Source: Pontederia crassipes
Taxonomy: Eukaryota > Streptophyta > Magnoliopsida > Commelinales > Pontederiaceae
Direction of reading: 5' to 3'
DNA: 64,000 bases
Assembly (NCBI GenBank): GCA_030549335.1
Contig: CM060191.1
Coordinates: 3,167,001-3,231,000, forward strand
This document shows positions 36,685-47,220 of the stretch, piece after piece. The translations under genes and the position numbers were made by a program. Numbering within the stretch: the stretch's first letter is position 1; each line of letters opens with the position of its first letter. A model generated the notes under the pieces. That model was not told the origin of the DNA. It worked only from the letters and a program-made list of their open reading frames with translations, and made no database searches.

Positions 36685-37737
36685 ATGGCTCGCTCTCCGT
36701 CTTCTCTTCTCGCTCGTCGTCTTGCCTTCCTCCTCTTCTGCGCCCTTATCCTCTTCTCCAGCAGCAGCTCCAACGGCGCGTCCGCTACGACCATCAACGT
36801 GATCAACAACTGCCCTTACCCCGTATGGCCGGGCGTCCAATCTAACGCCGGTTCCATCACGCCCGAGATGTCCGGCTTCTACCTCGTCCCCGGCGCGGTC
36901 TTCCCCGTCTACGCGCCCTACTCCTGGTCCGGCCGTATCTGGGCACGCACCATGTGCTCCTTCGATCCTGCCTCCAGCAACTTCTCCTGCGCCACCGGCA
37001 GCTGCGCTTCCGGCGCTGTAGCATGCAACGGGTTCGGCCCGAAGCCCCCTGTGTCGCTTGCCCAGTTCAACCTGGGCAGCTCGGCGGACGACGCCATGGA
37101 CTACTACGACATCAGCCTCGCGGACGGCTTCAATGTGCCCCTCAAGGTGGTGCCGATGGGCTTCGGGGAGAAGAGAAGCGACTGCAAAGCGACCCAATGC
37201 GATTCGGACGTCGAGGGGAAGTGCACGGTGGAGAAGAACACCTCCCCTCACATCTGCCCCACGGCCAAAACTCCGAGCTTCAAGCTCGTCTTCTGCCCTG
37301 TTCCAGTCCCTCCGGTCAACGTTACCAAGCAAATGCCGGATGGTCTCCCACCTGTAGCTCCTCCTCCTCCGATGCCAAGGATCAACAGTACAAAGGAGGA
37401 CCTCCCATCGACCAGCAACAGTACGCTTCCTGCAGGGGGCAATGCTACCAGCATCAACCACCTCCCACCACCACCAGCCTACTCAAAGCCGCCCGCGCCT
37501 GCAAGCAGCAATGATACTAATCATAAGGACTCTCCGGTGATCGACATATCGTTCAACTTCACCATTATCTCAGAGCCGCCGGCAGCAGCGCCAGCGCCGG
37601 CGTCAGCGTCAGCACCACCAGTTTCGTTGGGCAGGAGGGGGTTTGTCCCGGTCTCCTCTGCGGGCGTCTCAACCTCCACGGCATCGCTGCTTCTCACCGC
37701 CACCGCACTGTTCGTGGCTCTGCTCACCGTCGTTTAA
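36685..37737 (+). CDS. small thaumatin-like protein with Pro-rich tail and probable GPI anchor (copy 2, intact)
   Basis: A single open frame of 350 residues, GC-rich against AT-rich flanks. It has a signal peptide (1 to about 32), a thaumatin domain (about 36-215: VINNCPYPVWPGVQSNAG, GRIWARTMCSFD, NFSCATGSC, YYDISLADGFNVPL), a Pro/Ser/Asn-rich tail with several N-x-S/T sites (about 220-325), and a hydrophobic C-terminal stretch (TASLLLTATALFVALLTVV) with no charged end, as in GPI-anchored proteins. The mature domain has ten cysteines, not the sixteen of full PR-5 proteins, so it is of the small type; the domain-II CC block is missing. Two of the five acidic-cleft REDDD positions appear changed: LAQF where LAEF is usual, CATGSC where CATGDC is usual. 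Known relatives are defence proteins that bind glucans or act against fungi; the role of this cell-surface form is inferred. Confidence 0.9.
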   Translation: MARSPSSLLARRLAFLLFCALILFSSSSSNGASATTINVINNCPYPVWPGVQSNAGSITPEMSGFYLVPGAVFPVYAPYSWSGRIWARTMCSFDPASSNFSCATGSCASGAVACNGFGPKPPVSLAQFNLGSSADDAMDYYDISLADGFNVPLKVVPMGFGEKRSDCKATQCDSDVEGKCTVEKNTSPHICPTAKTPSFKLVFCPVPVPPVNVTKQMPDGLPPVAPPPPMPRINSTKEDLPSTSNSTLPAGGNATSINHLPPPPAYSKPPAPASSNDTNHKDSPVIDISFNFTIISEPPAAAPAPASASAPPVSLGRRGFVPVSSAGVSTSTASLLLTATALFVALLTVV

Positions 37738-39150
37738 TGCAGTAATGAGAGCCATTCATGTCATGTGGCAAGAGCATTCATGCTCCCTTGCAGAGTCATG
37801 AATTTTAGCGACACTTTTGTTTTGTTTTGTTTTGAATTATAATAGCTGTATTAAAAACACTTTACTGATCGAATATGTACAAACGTTTATGTTAATTACA
37901 ATAAAAGTTCTTATATATGTGCATTTTTCTGCCTCAATATTTTCTTCTTTCTTTATTGTTCCATCGTGTGCAGTTCTTTTATGGGTTATCAACAATATTA
38001 AAAGTTAAGTAACATCATCTTTATATTTGCATTATGAATTGTATTAGGCAAAAGATAATTTGGATTTAGGTTGTTGACGATTTAAATGACACTTAATTGA
38101 AGTATTTATCTTAGAGAGAGAGAGAGAGATGGGTGCAAAGTAAAATTTCATTTACTCTTTTTTTAGCAATAACAACTAAAACTAAACTATAAATAACAAA
38201 ATGATATACAATTAAAATAAGTAAATAATTATGAGATATTGAACTTTTTAAATTAATAATTCCATCATCTAAAATTAAAGATGGCAGTAATTCTCAAGTT
38301 TTTCATGTAATTATAAATTACTATCCCAATTTAATCAAATAAAATAGAAGTAATAAGATTTTCTCTTCCACCTTTAATCTTTTTAATACAAAAGAGAAAT
38401 GATCTCCAAAGAGAAAAAAATATAAGATACAAGAGATCAAACAAATAAGATTAAGGACAATATAATCTTATCGTGCACTTAACCATGTTAATAGTTAGGA
38501 GAACACGAGAATTAATTATGTGAAGTTCTTTATAATTTTTTTCCTAAAGGAGTTTTAAATGAGAAAATTGTTGATTCCATATAATTTATCAACATATGTA
38601 CTATATAATCATATAGGTAACAAATATGATTAGGTACTATATAATTATATAGGTAATAAAAGATTTTTTATGAATATTACATATATTTATTAGTCATTAT
38701 TTTGAATGTTACAAATATTTATTACCAATATTTTTATTTAAAGAATAAGTGAATTGTTAGAACTCAGAATACTTATTATTCAAAATTTTTAAATGTAATT
38801 TTTTAAATACTTTTTATGAATAAGAGGTAATCCATAAATTTATACTTATGATTAAAACTAATTTATACTATGATTAAACTTAGTTATATCTTGGATAGGA
38901 AGTTAACCTAATTTAACTTTATTAAAATTTATCTATTTTATATTCTAAATTTATATATAATCTATATTATGTAAATATATTAAAGGAAATGAGTAAAAAG
39001 ATAAAATATTAAAGGTAATTATGAGAAAATGAAAATAATGATAATTTATTTAATATATTATTTTATTAATGCATCAAGAAAAAAATAAAAGTAAATGTAA
39101 AAAGAGAAATATACATTATATTATATTATAAATATTAATAATAAATTATT
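37738..39150. other. 3' flank of thaumatin-like copy 2, no gene seen
   Basis: 37745-38090 matches the 3' flanks of copies 1 and 3 (CATTCATGCTCCCTTGCAG, TTATATATGTGCATTTTTC). The rest is AT-rich with a short GA run near 38114-38130. Confidence 0.55.
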
Positions 39151-39617
39151 ATTTTAATTATCGACGGTCCTAAATTTACCGTCGGATATTAAATCCGTCT
39201 GCAATTGTGAAGGCTAGACTTGTCACTAATTTTAATAATAAAATATTAAATATATATTTATATTATATTACATATATATTATTATAAAATTACTTATCAA
39301 TGTGTACGAAGTTACCGACGGATTTGTATTCGTTGATAATTGCGAAGACTAAGATCGTCGATAATTAAAATAATAAAATACTAAGCATATATTATTATAA
39401 AATAAATTACAGGATTGGCCTTCGAAATTATCAATGAATTTAGTGAAGTCAATAATTTCGAAGGCTTAACTTGTTACCGATAGAAATTTGTCGTCAGACT
39501 TTTTTCCTTTGATATTTCAGAAGATTTTTACTATCCGTTATAAATATCATCGAAAAATGCTAAAGATTTCTATTCGTCGGAAATATTTCATCGCAAATTG
39601 GTGGTTTTCTAATAGTG
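39151..39617. mobile_element. CACTA-type element remnant, right end
   Basis: Repeated CCGTCGG, ATCGACGG and TATTCGTCGG motifs like those in the CACTA elements at 34.4 and 56.7 kb, ending GGTGGTTTTCTAATAGTG at 39617. The matching CACTA left end was not found, so it is either truncated or has a left end further left than I can recognise. Confidence 0.6.
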
Positions 39618-40481
39618 TCTAGTCTTCTTTTTCGTTTATGTAAATCGTGCAAGCCTTCAATGTTTGTGGGAAGCACTGAGCAGATGATGACACACCGGTT
39701 TAATTTCTGATTATTCAACCCACACTGTTCCTCACAGAGTTGTTGAATGATTCCTTCTGTTGTATGATATATTATGCTTCCGAAACGACCAGACAGAGAT
39801 CTCTTCACCCACAGAGAACGAGATCACGACACAGGTCCAGATGGAGCGTTGGAAATTATCGCGTCGTCTCCTGCGTCATCATTTCCAGCCTTGTCATCGT
39901 CTCCGGCAGATGCCAAGTGTTGGAAAGCGTTCCGTCATTTTCTGTTTTGTAGCAGCTAATTAACACTTGTAATACCAGCTTCTACGTACTGCTTTATTAC
40001 TTGTTTTTACTACAAATGCATGCATGTAGTTAGATGTTCTGAAAGGCTGTGTAATTGTAATTCATTTCTCCTTAATACATTTTAGCTTTTGTTCCTAGGA
40101 AAGCTCTGCCTCTTTTCTTTTCTCCTTCATCCCTTCCTCCGGCAGACCTCCGGTCATCACAGGAGCTCTCCAAATTTTGACATGGAGAAGCAATTTGCAG
40201 ATTAATTACGAGCGTCTACCGCATAATTGAGGCGACCACCTGCTGGTGAATATTGCCGATTCAAACTAGGAATACACGATGTTACGGATCCGATCGGATT
40301 CCTGAAATGAAATCAGTACAACTCGCGCTCGGGAAAGAACTCCGACTACAAGTAGGAAATATATTATACAGACGGAGTTGTGTGGAAAGGTAATCACATG
40401 CAGAAAGCCTATAAATATATGACCATCCTGAACGCATCGATCGCATCCAGCGGCAGGCTCTCCACACTCCATCTTGACGCC
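39618..40481 (+). promoter_or_regulatory. upstream region and promoter of thaumatin-like copy 3
   Basis: 39618-39850 and 40190-40481 match 32130-32350 and 32365-32641 upstream of copy 1, with about 300 bases at 39860-40190 unique to this copy. TATAAATA at 40410-40417 is 72 bases before the ATG. Confidence 0.6.
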
Positions 40482-41306
40482 ATGGCTCGCTCTCCACTTT
40501 CTCTGCTCTTTCGTCTTGCATTCCTCCTCCTCTGCGCCCTTCTTTTCTTCTCCAGCAGCAGCTCCTCTACGAGCATCAACGTGATCAACAACTGCCCTTA
40601 CCCCATCTGGCCCGGCGTCCAATCTAACGCCGGCTCCATCACGCCCGAGATGTCCGGCTTTTACCTCGTCCCCGGCGGGGCCTTCCCCGTCTACGCGCCC
40701 TACTCCTGGTCCGGCCGCATCTGGGCGCGCACCATGTGCTCCTTCGATCGTACCACCAGCAACTTCTCCTGCGCCACCGGCAGCTGTGCTTCCGGCGCTG
40801 TAGCATGCAATGGGTTCGGTCCGAAGCCCCCTGTGTCGCTCGCGCAGTTCGACCTCGGCAGCTCGGCGGACGACGCCATGGACTACTACGACATCAGCCT
40901 GGCTGACGGCTTCAACGTGCCCCTCAAGGTGGTGCCGATGGGCTTCGGTGAGAAGATCAGCGACTGCAAAGTGACCCAGTGCGATTCGGACGTCGACTGG
41001 AAGTGCACGGTGGAGAAGAACACCTCCCCTCACATCTGCGCCACGGCCAAAACTCCAAGCTTCAAGCTTGTCTTCTGTCCTGTTCCAGTTCCACCAGTCA
41101 ACGTGACCAAGCAAATGCCGGATGGCCTCCCCACCTGTAGCTCCTCCTCCTCCGATGCCAAGGATCAACAATACAAAGGAGGACCTCCCATCAGCCAGCA
41201 ACAGTACGCTTCCTGCAGGGGGCAATGTTACCAGCATCAACCACCTCCCACCACCACCACCACCAGCAGCCTACGCAAAGCCACCCACGCCTGCAAGCAG
41301 CAATGA
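40482..41306 (+). CDS. small thaumatin-like protein copy 3, frameshifted in the tail
   Basis: Encodes 274 residues as read. The first 210 are near-identical to copy 2: signal peptide, INVINNCPYPIWPG, ten cysteines, CATGSC, LAQF, SLADGFN. At 41129-41132 there is a run of four C where copy 2 has three (37347-37349). This moves translation into another frame, giving a Ser/Gln/Thr-rich tail ending RKATHACKQQ instead of the Pro-rich tail. The original tail with its hydrophobic end (SLLVSATALLMALLTFF) remains open in the other frame to 41532. As written, the product would be secreted and not membrane-anchored. A sequencing error in the C run would restore the copy 2 architecture. The thaumatin domain itself is intact. 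Confidence 0.85.
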   Translation: MARSPLSLLFRLAFLLLCALLFFSSSSSSTSINVINNCPYPIWPGVQSNAGSITPEMSGFYLVPGGAFPVYAPYSWSGRIWARTMCSFDRTTSNFSCATGSCASGAVACNGFGPKPPVSLAQFDLGSSADDAMDYYDISLADGFNVPLKVVPMGFGEKISDCKVTQCDSDVDWKCTVEKNTSPHICATAKTPSFKLVFCPVPVPPVNVTKQMPDGLPTCSSSSSDAKDQQYKGGPPISQQQYASCRGQCYQHQPPPTTTTTSSLRKATHACKQQ

Positions 41307-41532
41307 TACTAATCATCAGGACTCTCCGGTAATCGACGTATCGTTCAACTTCACAATTATCTCAGAGCCGCCGGCACCAGCGCCAGCATCAGCAACATCG
41401 CCAGCACCGGCACCGGCTTCGTTGGGCAGGAAAGGCTTTGTCCCTGTTTCATCTGCGGCCGTCTCAGCCTCCATGACGTCGCTGCTCGTCTCGGCCACTG
41501 CACTCCTCATGGCTCTGCTCACCTTTTTTTAA
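41307..41532 (+). pseudogene. out-of-frame former tail of thaumatin-like copy 3
   Basis: From about 41130 to 41532 a frame stays open that matches the copy 2 tail: VAPPPPMPRIN, NTKEDLPSASNSTLPAGG, SPVIDVSFNFTIISEP, then a hydrophobic terminus before TAA. Its preservation suggests that the one-base insertion is recent or an error. Confidence 0.75.
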
Positions 41533-43473
41533 TAATCATTGATGTACTGACGAAGCGAATGGGCCATTCATATCATGTGGCAATAGCATTCATGCTCCAG
41601 TCATGAATTTTAGTAACACATTATTTTTTTTGTGTTTGTGTTAGAATTATTATTATAGCTGTAGGTAATACATTACCGATCGATGTATGAACATTGAGTT
41701 ACAATATAAATTCTTATATATGTACGTTTTTCAGCCTCAGTTCTTTTTGTCTTTCTTTATTGTCCCATGACGTGCAATTCTTTATAATCATTTTTTAATA
41801 ATTTATATTAATTGAATTATTATTTTTTAAAATATAATAATAAATAATATTATATTAATCCTTTATAATTCATATTTTATATTTAATGAATACATTACTT
41901 TTATATAGAAAAGGTAAAGAAAAAAATGATAAAAGAAAAGAAAAGGTTGAAAAGAAAAAAAAAGAAACATCAAATGAAAAAATGTAAAGCAAAAACATAT
42001 AAGACAACAAAAATAAATAAATCAGAGTAACGTGATTCTGGTTTTAAAAAAATAGGTTCCACATTGAAAATCGAGCCTCTTGAGATGATTGAAGAATCAG
42101 GTGAAAATGAAGAAGCTGGTTCAATCGAGTTGCTTGAACATTGTATTCTAATCAAAGAGTCACGTAATTCAAAATTCACAAAATAAATATCTTATTAATA
42201 ATATATTTATATAATTATTTTATTATTAATGTATCGTTCAACTCATAAAACAAATATTTTAATCCAATGTTAACCTATTTTTTACATTATTTTATATAAT
42301 AATCAATTATAATATTTTTAATATTATATTTCTATATTATAAAAATAAATTTATTCCTTTAATTTTTATTTTTTATTCAAACATTCACTAAAATTTATCC
42401 TTCTAATTAATATTTTAAAATTTCTATCATTATATTTTTCATCTAAACATCGTATCAAAACTTTTTATATGTAATCGCTTAGTTCTCACAAAAACTCAAA
42501 TATTTGTATCTAAATACAACATTATTGTTCCATCATATTTATGTTTGTATTATGAGTTGTATTTTGGTAAAAGATGATTCAAAAATTTAAGTGATGCTAT
42601 TAGTTTGATGAAGACACTATTTGACACATAAAAAAAATAGAGTATTTAATAGTATATAACATTTTGTTAGAACTAAAATGACACTATTAACATTTGGTAA
42701 ATATTTTTTCAATAGTGTTTAGAGATTTGAAAATAAAACACTATAAGCTACTCCTACTAATTTGTAAGGTATAGCGGTAGCGATTTCACATGTTTTCTAT
42801 TATATCCTCATTTTTAAATATTTTTTTATTTAATTATTAAACATCATATATTATTTTCATTTTAATATGTCACATCTTTAATTTTACTTACAACTCAATA
42901 AGTTTTTTATTTTGAAATACTCAATCCTTTTTATATTAAAATAGTATTTTTAAAAAAATATTACTATTCAAAAGAAGTAAATTAATTATTATGAATATGA
43001 TGTGTATAAAAATGATCTTAATTTATACCTTACGTCTACTTTTGTTATTTTATACAAACACTGATTTAATCATTATGTTTACTAAATAGTTTTGATTGAA
43101 TTTATAAAATAAATCTCTATCCGCTATTCACTAATAGATAACCGTTATATTTTAATCAAATTATTATCATCTAATCGAATTGCTATCCTTTAATCAAATC
43201 GCTAACCATGATAAACACACCAAAATATTTTTGAGAGAGAGATTTTATCATGATGATTAAAATTAATAAATATGACCACTTTAGGTGTATGATTAGGGAT
43301 TAATGCATGAATAAATTAATTTTGGAATTACGCATGTAAATCATCTATTTTTTTAAAAAAAACTGTTCCTGATTTTTATCAAAAACTGGATTCAACTTCG
43401 ATTGTTACATTATCACACTACAGTATTGCTATCTCGTTTCGTTGACTTAGATGTTACTTAATTCCTTTTGACC
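41533..43473. other. 3' flank of copy 3 and intergenic, no gene seen
   Basis: 41540-41760 matches the 3' flanks of copies 1 and 2. 43310-43480 matches 33340-33515. Between them is AT-rich sequence with no recognised feature. Confidence 0.55.
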
Positions 43474-44430
43474 ATTTTGAACAAAGTTGTAAGACCCGCC
43501 CCGACCTTCGATCCGGATTGCTCAACGGGTCGGGTCGGACCTAATCGGACCGTCGAACCACCTAATCGGATCGTCGAACCAGATTATAATAAATTAATAT
43601 AAATTAATAAAAATACATGCTCAGGACTATCCAGGGCGCGGCCATGGCCGGCCAAGGGGAACGGCGCCGGGATGTACACCAATGGCGCTCGCCGCGTGAA
43701 GTGGGAATTGGATCTCTGATCCTGAGGCACAGACACAAGAATAAAAACACAACGACAACACAATTGAGAAGAAAAGAAATGCGAGCTTTAAGGATGGAAG
43801 CTGAACCACGAGGGATTCGACGAGGGGAACCATCTCGACCAGGTTCCTGAAGAGGACCTTATCCACATTGCCTCCGCCGCCTTCTTCGGCATCGATGAGG
43901 GCCGCCGTCGTCGCCTCCGGAGGACGACGAGGGCAGGCGCCGACAGGACTTGGCGTCCGGCGGCAAATCAACGAAGCTTTTGTCCAACATCGGCGTCGGC
44001 AAGAGACAACAAGGGAGAGCAAAATGCACAAAGAAATGAGCCTCAGGCGAGGGATCGATCGGTCGTGAGCGAGATGCGTGCTGCCTGCACCAGATCTGCA
44101 GTGGTCGCCGAAGTCTGAGCCACCAAATTTGTCGTTGTTGTCGTCGTCGAACAGCCATAGCACCACCGGAGGATTGGAAGAGATTGCCTGCGTTAGAAGA
44201 TATGAACCGGCCCTAGTTTGCCAACATGCTAACATTTTATTTTGGAAAAACAAATCGGTCAGGCAGGTCGCGAGACCCCGACGGGTCAAGCGGTCAATTT
44301 TGACCGGTTCAACACGGATCAAAGGGAAAGCCGGGTTTGAGTCGACCCATGACCCCCTTTATTAATCGGACACCGGTCCGATTGGTCCGACCGGTCGGGC
44401 CGGGCCGGGTCTTACAACCATAATTTTGAA
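43474..44430. mobile_element. hAT-like element, 941 bp, with GC-rich interior
   Basis: The body, 43482-44422, starts CAAAGTTGTAAGACCCG and ends GGGTCTTACAACCATA, inverted repeats with three mismatches at the tips. It is flanked by a perfect 8-bp duplication ATTTTGAA (43474-43481, 44423-44430). The matching place downstream of thaumatin-like copy 1 has one copy of the related site ATTTTTAA at 33510-33517 and no insert. The interior (about 43620-44340) is far more GC-rich than its surroundings and has long open frames on both strands; no transposase or known domain recognised. Confidence 0.85.
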
Positions 44431-44876
44431 GCAATGCAAATTAATCATCTTTCAATTATACTTAAACTATTGCACGAAATTAAAATATTCAAAAATACAA
44501 AATTTAAACAATTGACTGCGTTTATATTTAAATTAAATTAAAACATTAGAAATATAAGGAGCTAGTGTTTATTTCTATAAAATTTTTAAACAATACGAAC
44601 GATTCATTTTGTTATATTATTTCAGAAAAAAAGAGCTTTTCTAGGATTTTTTGTGAAATATATTTTGTGCATGTCCATTTCTTTCTTCGCCAAATATAAA
44701 TAAAATTGGAAGCAAATTAATATTAAAACAAATAATGTTATAATAACAATAAGGTTTCTTGGTGAAGAAACAAGCGAGGGAAACTAAAATAAAAGAGGGG
44801 AAGTGTTGCCGCCTGCGTCCAAAGAAGCAATCGAATTCGTACCAGTAGAAGAGGAGGCGAATAAGCGAAGACGAGG
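44431..44876. other. end of the duplicated unit and 5' flank of cytochrome b5
   Basis: 44434-44740 matches 33515-33850 downstream of thaumatin-like copy 1. From about 44750 it is the upstream region or 5' UTR of the cytochrome b5 gene. Confidence 0.55.
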
Positions 44877-46695
44877 ATGCCGGAGCTAACGACGCTGCAC
44901 ACCATGCAGGAAGCCGCCAAGCACAACACCCGCGAGGATTGCTGGGTCGTCATCGACGGCAAAGTATCTATTTCTTCTTATTCTCTTTTTCCTGCCAATC
45001 ATGAAGATTTACTTGAAGGGCCTTCAATGATGGATTACTTGATCAAGTCTTGTCCTTAGTATATAGTATGCTCGAATCGATATGCAAAAAAAGGGGAATA
45101 ACTGATTAGTATTGGATCTCACTTTAGGTTGGATTGGGGATTTTGGCGTGCAATGTTCCAGTAGGGATGTTTGCACACCGAAGATTTGGGATTTTTTAGT
45201 ACTTGAGGCCTGACGTTGCCGTTTTTACTCGATTGATAACAGACGAGCGACAATTCTTGTCGTCTCGATTGATCTAAAAAGAGCCCTTTTTTTGCTATTT
45301 GTTTTTTGAAATACGAAGTGATTGAACGAAAAATGTCCCTTTTTCTGTTTCGAGAAAATAAGAATTAGATTCTGCTTCATTTTGGCTCGTCAATGTTTTG
45401 TAACTCTTACTAAATATCGTTGTTAAGATCTAAAATGTCATTTTTTTGTTGTCCAAAGCTGACTTCCAGTCCAAATTGTAGTTATGTTGTTGCAATCTGC
45501 TTTGTTTTCAATTACATGAGTTGCTTGTACAAAGGGATGCATAGGTTGAATAATATCTTCCACATTCTCCCCTCAAAATAGAATAGCTTCCACATTCTGG
45601 AGAATCATAGATGTGTCTTGTTCGAATTCAAATGGTCTTTCATATCACACTTAACAGTTGAATGATGTGGGAAAGAAAGTCCTTGAGATGAGAAGATGCT
45701 TCTGAGGAAGACTTTTGGATGTAGAAATCGGTATGAAGACCTTTGCAGCCCTTCCAACCGACTGTTATTTACAAATGAGTATGAAATTAGCCATTAGAAA
45801 AATTGAATTCATTTGTGTTAATCTTTGAATTTTTCTTGTGGTTTGTGAGACTCCCAAGTATGGTAATTGCTGATGTATATTTAGATGGATGACAACTACA
45901 ACTCTGGTGGTCATCCTTTTTCTCTTCAAAAGGAAAAAAAGTTCCCAACCTTTTCTATAGGATAGAGAAGGTGTGATAGTCTTTCAATAAGTTGTGGTTC
46001 TTTCTGCTTATCAATCATTGTTGGTATAGTAGTTCCCACTCAGAGCAAGAGCTGTTAGATGATTTACCTTTCTTATGAAAACTGATTAAAGAGGGACCAA
46101 CATATTCACATGAAAAGGTTAGATGTCCAAGATCACTGCTGTCTTGAGTTAAAAGAGAACTTGCAGAATTGCATACATTGCCACTCGAAAAAAGTACTGC
46201 TTGAATTCTTTTCAGCAATTGTTTGTGAAATGAGTTAATGTTGTCCTGTGGACTTAGGATTGTTCTGTTCATGCAGATATATGACGTGTCTAGTTATCTG
46301 GACGAACATCCAGGGGGAGACGATGTTCTTCTCTCTGCGGCTGGTAAGAGAATCTGCCCAAGCTTTTGATTACATAGGACTAGTTGCTGGAATTCTATAT
46401 TTTGTTAACTGCTTGGCCATGCCTTATGTTATCCTTCTGATTTGAAGGACGAGACTCAACTGAGGATTTTGAGGATGCCGGGCATAGCAAAAGTGCTAGA
46501 GAACTAATGCAAGATTATTACATTGGCGACATAGATCCAACTGCCATTATTCCAGAGCTAGAAATTGTGCGGAAGAATGAACCATCTGATTTCAGAGCCA
46601 TGCTCACAAACATAAAAGTGCAGCAATGGGCAATTCCTGTTACCGTACTTGGGATCTCAGTGACTGCATGCATTTTGTTTCTGCGCAAGAAGTGA
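44877..46695 (+). CDS. CYTB5: cytochrome b5, tail-anchored
   Basis: A small haem protein that passes electrons to ER desaturases, hydroxylases and P450s. There are three exons (44877-44963, 46277-46343, 46448-46695); phases agree, 133 residues, the usual length. Axial haem ligands are His40 ([10 protein letters not shown]) and His64 (EDAGHSKSA). The start [20 protein letters not shown] is followed by DCWVVIDGK, the core fold entry. The C-terminus has one membrane span (about 112-129, [17 protein letters not shown]) and ends RKK, consistent with tail anchoring in the ER or outer mitochondrial membrane. The first intron is about 1.3 kb. Nothing is missing. Which of the plant b5 isoforms it is cannot be decided. 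Confidence 0.95.
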
Positions 46696-46914
46696 TATGC
46701 TTCCCCAAGCATTTTACACATTTTTTCTCCCATTGAAAATTGAACTGTAAACTTTATTTTTGGTCGGTGTGCACCAATGACCAAGTCTCATTCCAAACTT
46801 TGGTATTAAAAATATTTTGCATGATTTCCGGAACAGTTAACTTTAATTGATAAGTTATTGTCAGAAATAAATACATTGCAGACACTTTTCACCTGTAGGT
46901 GGATACTCTATAAT

Positions 46915-47022
46915 CTATATGTCGCTGCAGCCGCACTGAAGACCTAATGAACATGACGAACCTGGAAGGGCACTTCCTCCTCCTCCATTGTCGGGGATGG
47001 CTATGATACGGATAGTCTTGTT
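46915..47022 (-). other. orphan candidate terminal exon
   Basis: After the acceptor TTGTCATTTCCAG the minus strand reads NKTIRIIAIPDNGGGGSALP, then GSSCSLGLQCGCSDI, then TAG. No partner exon was found upstream on the minus strand, where a hAT-like element sits at 47229-48000. It could be the last exon of a lost gene or chance. Family not recognised. Confidence 0.3.
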
Positions 47023-47220
47023 CTGGAAATGACAATCAAATACATGTTAGCAAATAGCAAGATATACACAAAGAGTTATGTGCTAGGTGGTGAAATATTA
47101 ATCTGTAAAAAAGTGACTTTTTACTTGTGATAGAATTGCAAAATTATTAAATCTAAGGTTATTCTTCCTGAGCCATTTTTTTCCCTCGTCATTCTAATTA
47201 TAAAATTATATATTTATGCT

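Noticed and set aside
36652-37461. 269-codon minus-strand frame opposite thaumatin-like copy 2
   Set aside because: Antisense shadow of a GC-rich gene; the same artefact appears opposite copy 3 (40266-41240).
43627-44322. 231-codon minus-strand frame in the hAT-like element
   Set aside because: No recognised domain and odd composition; kept only as an observation about GC-rich cargo.
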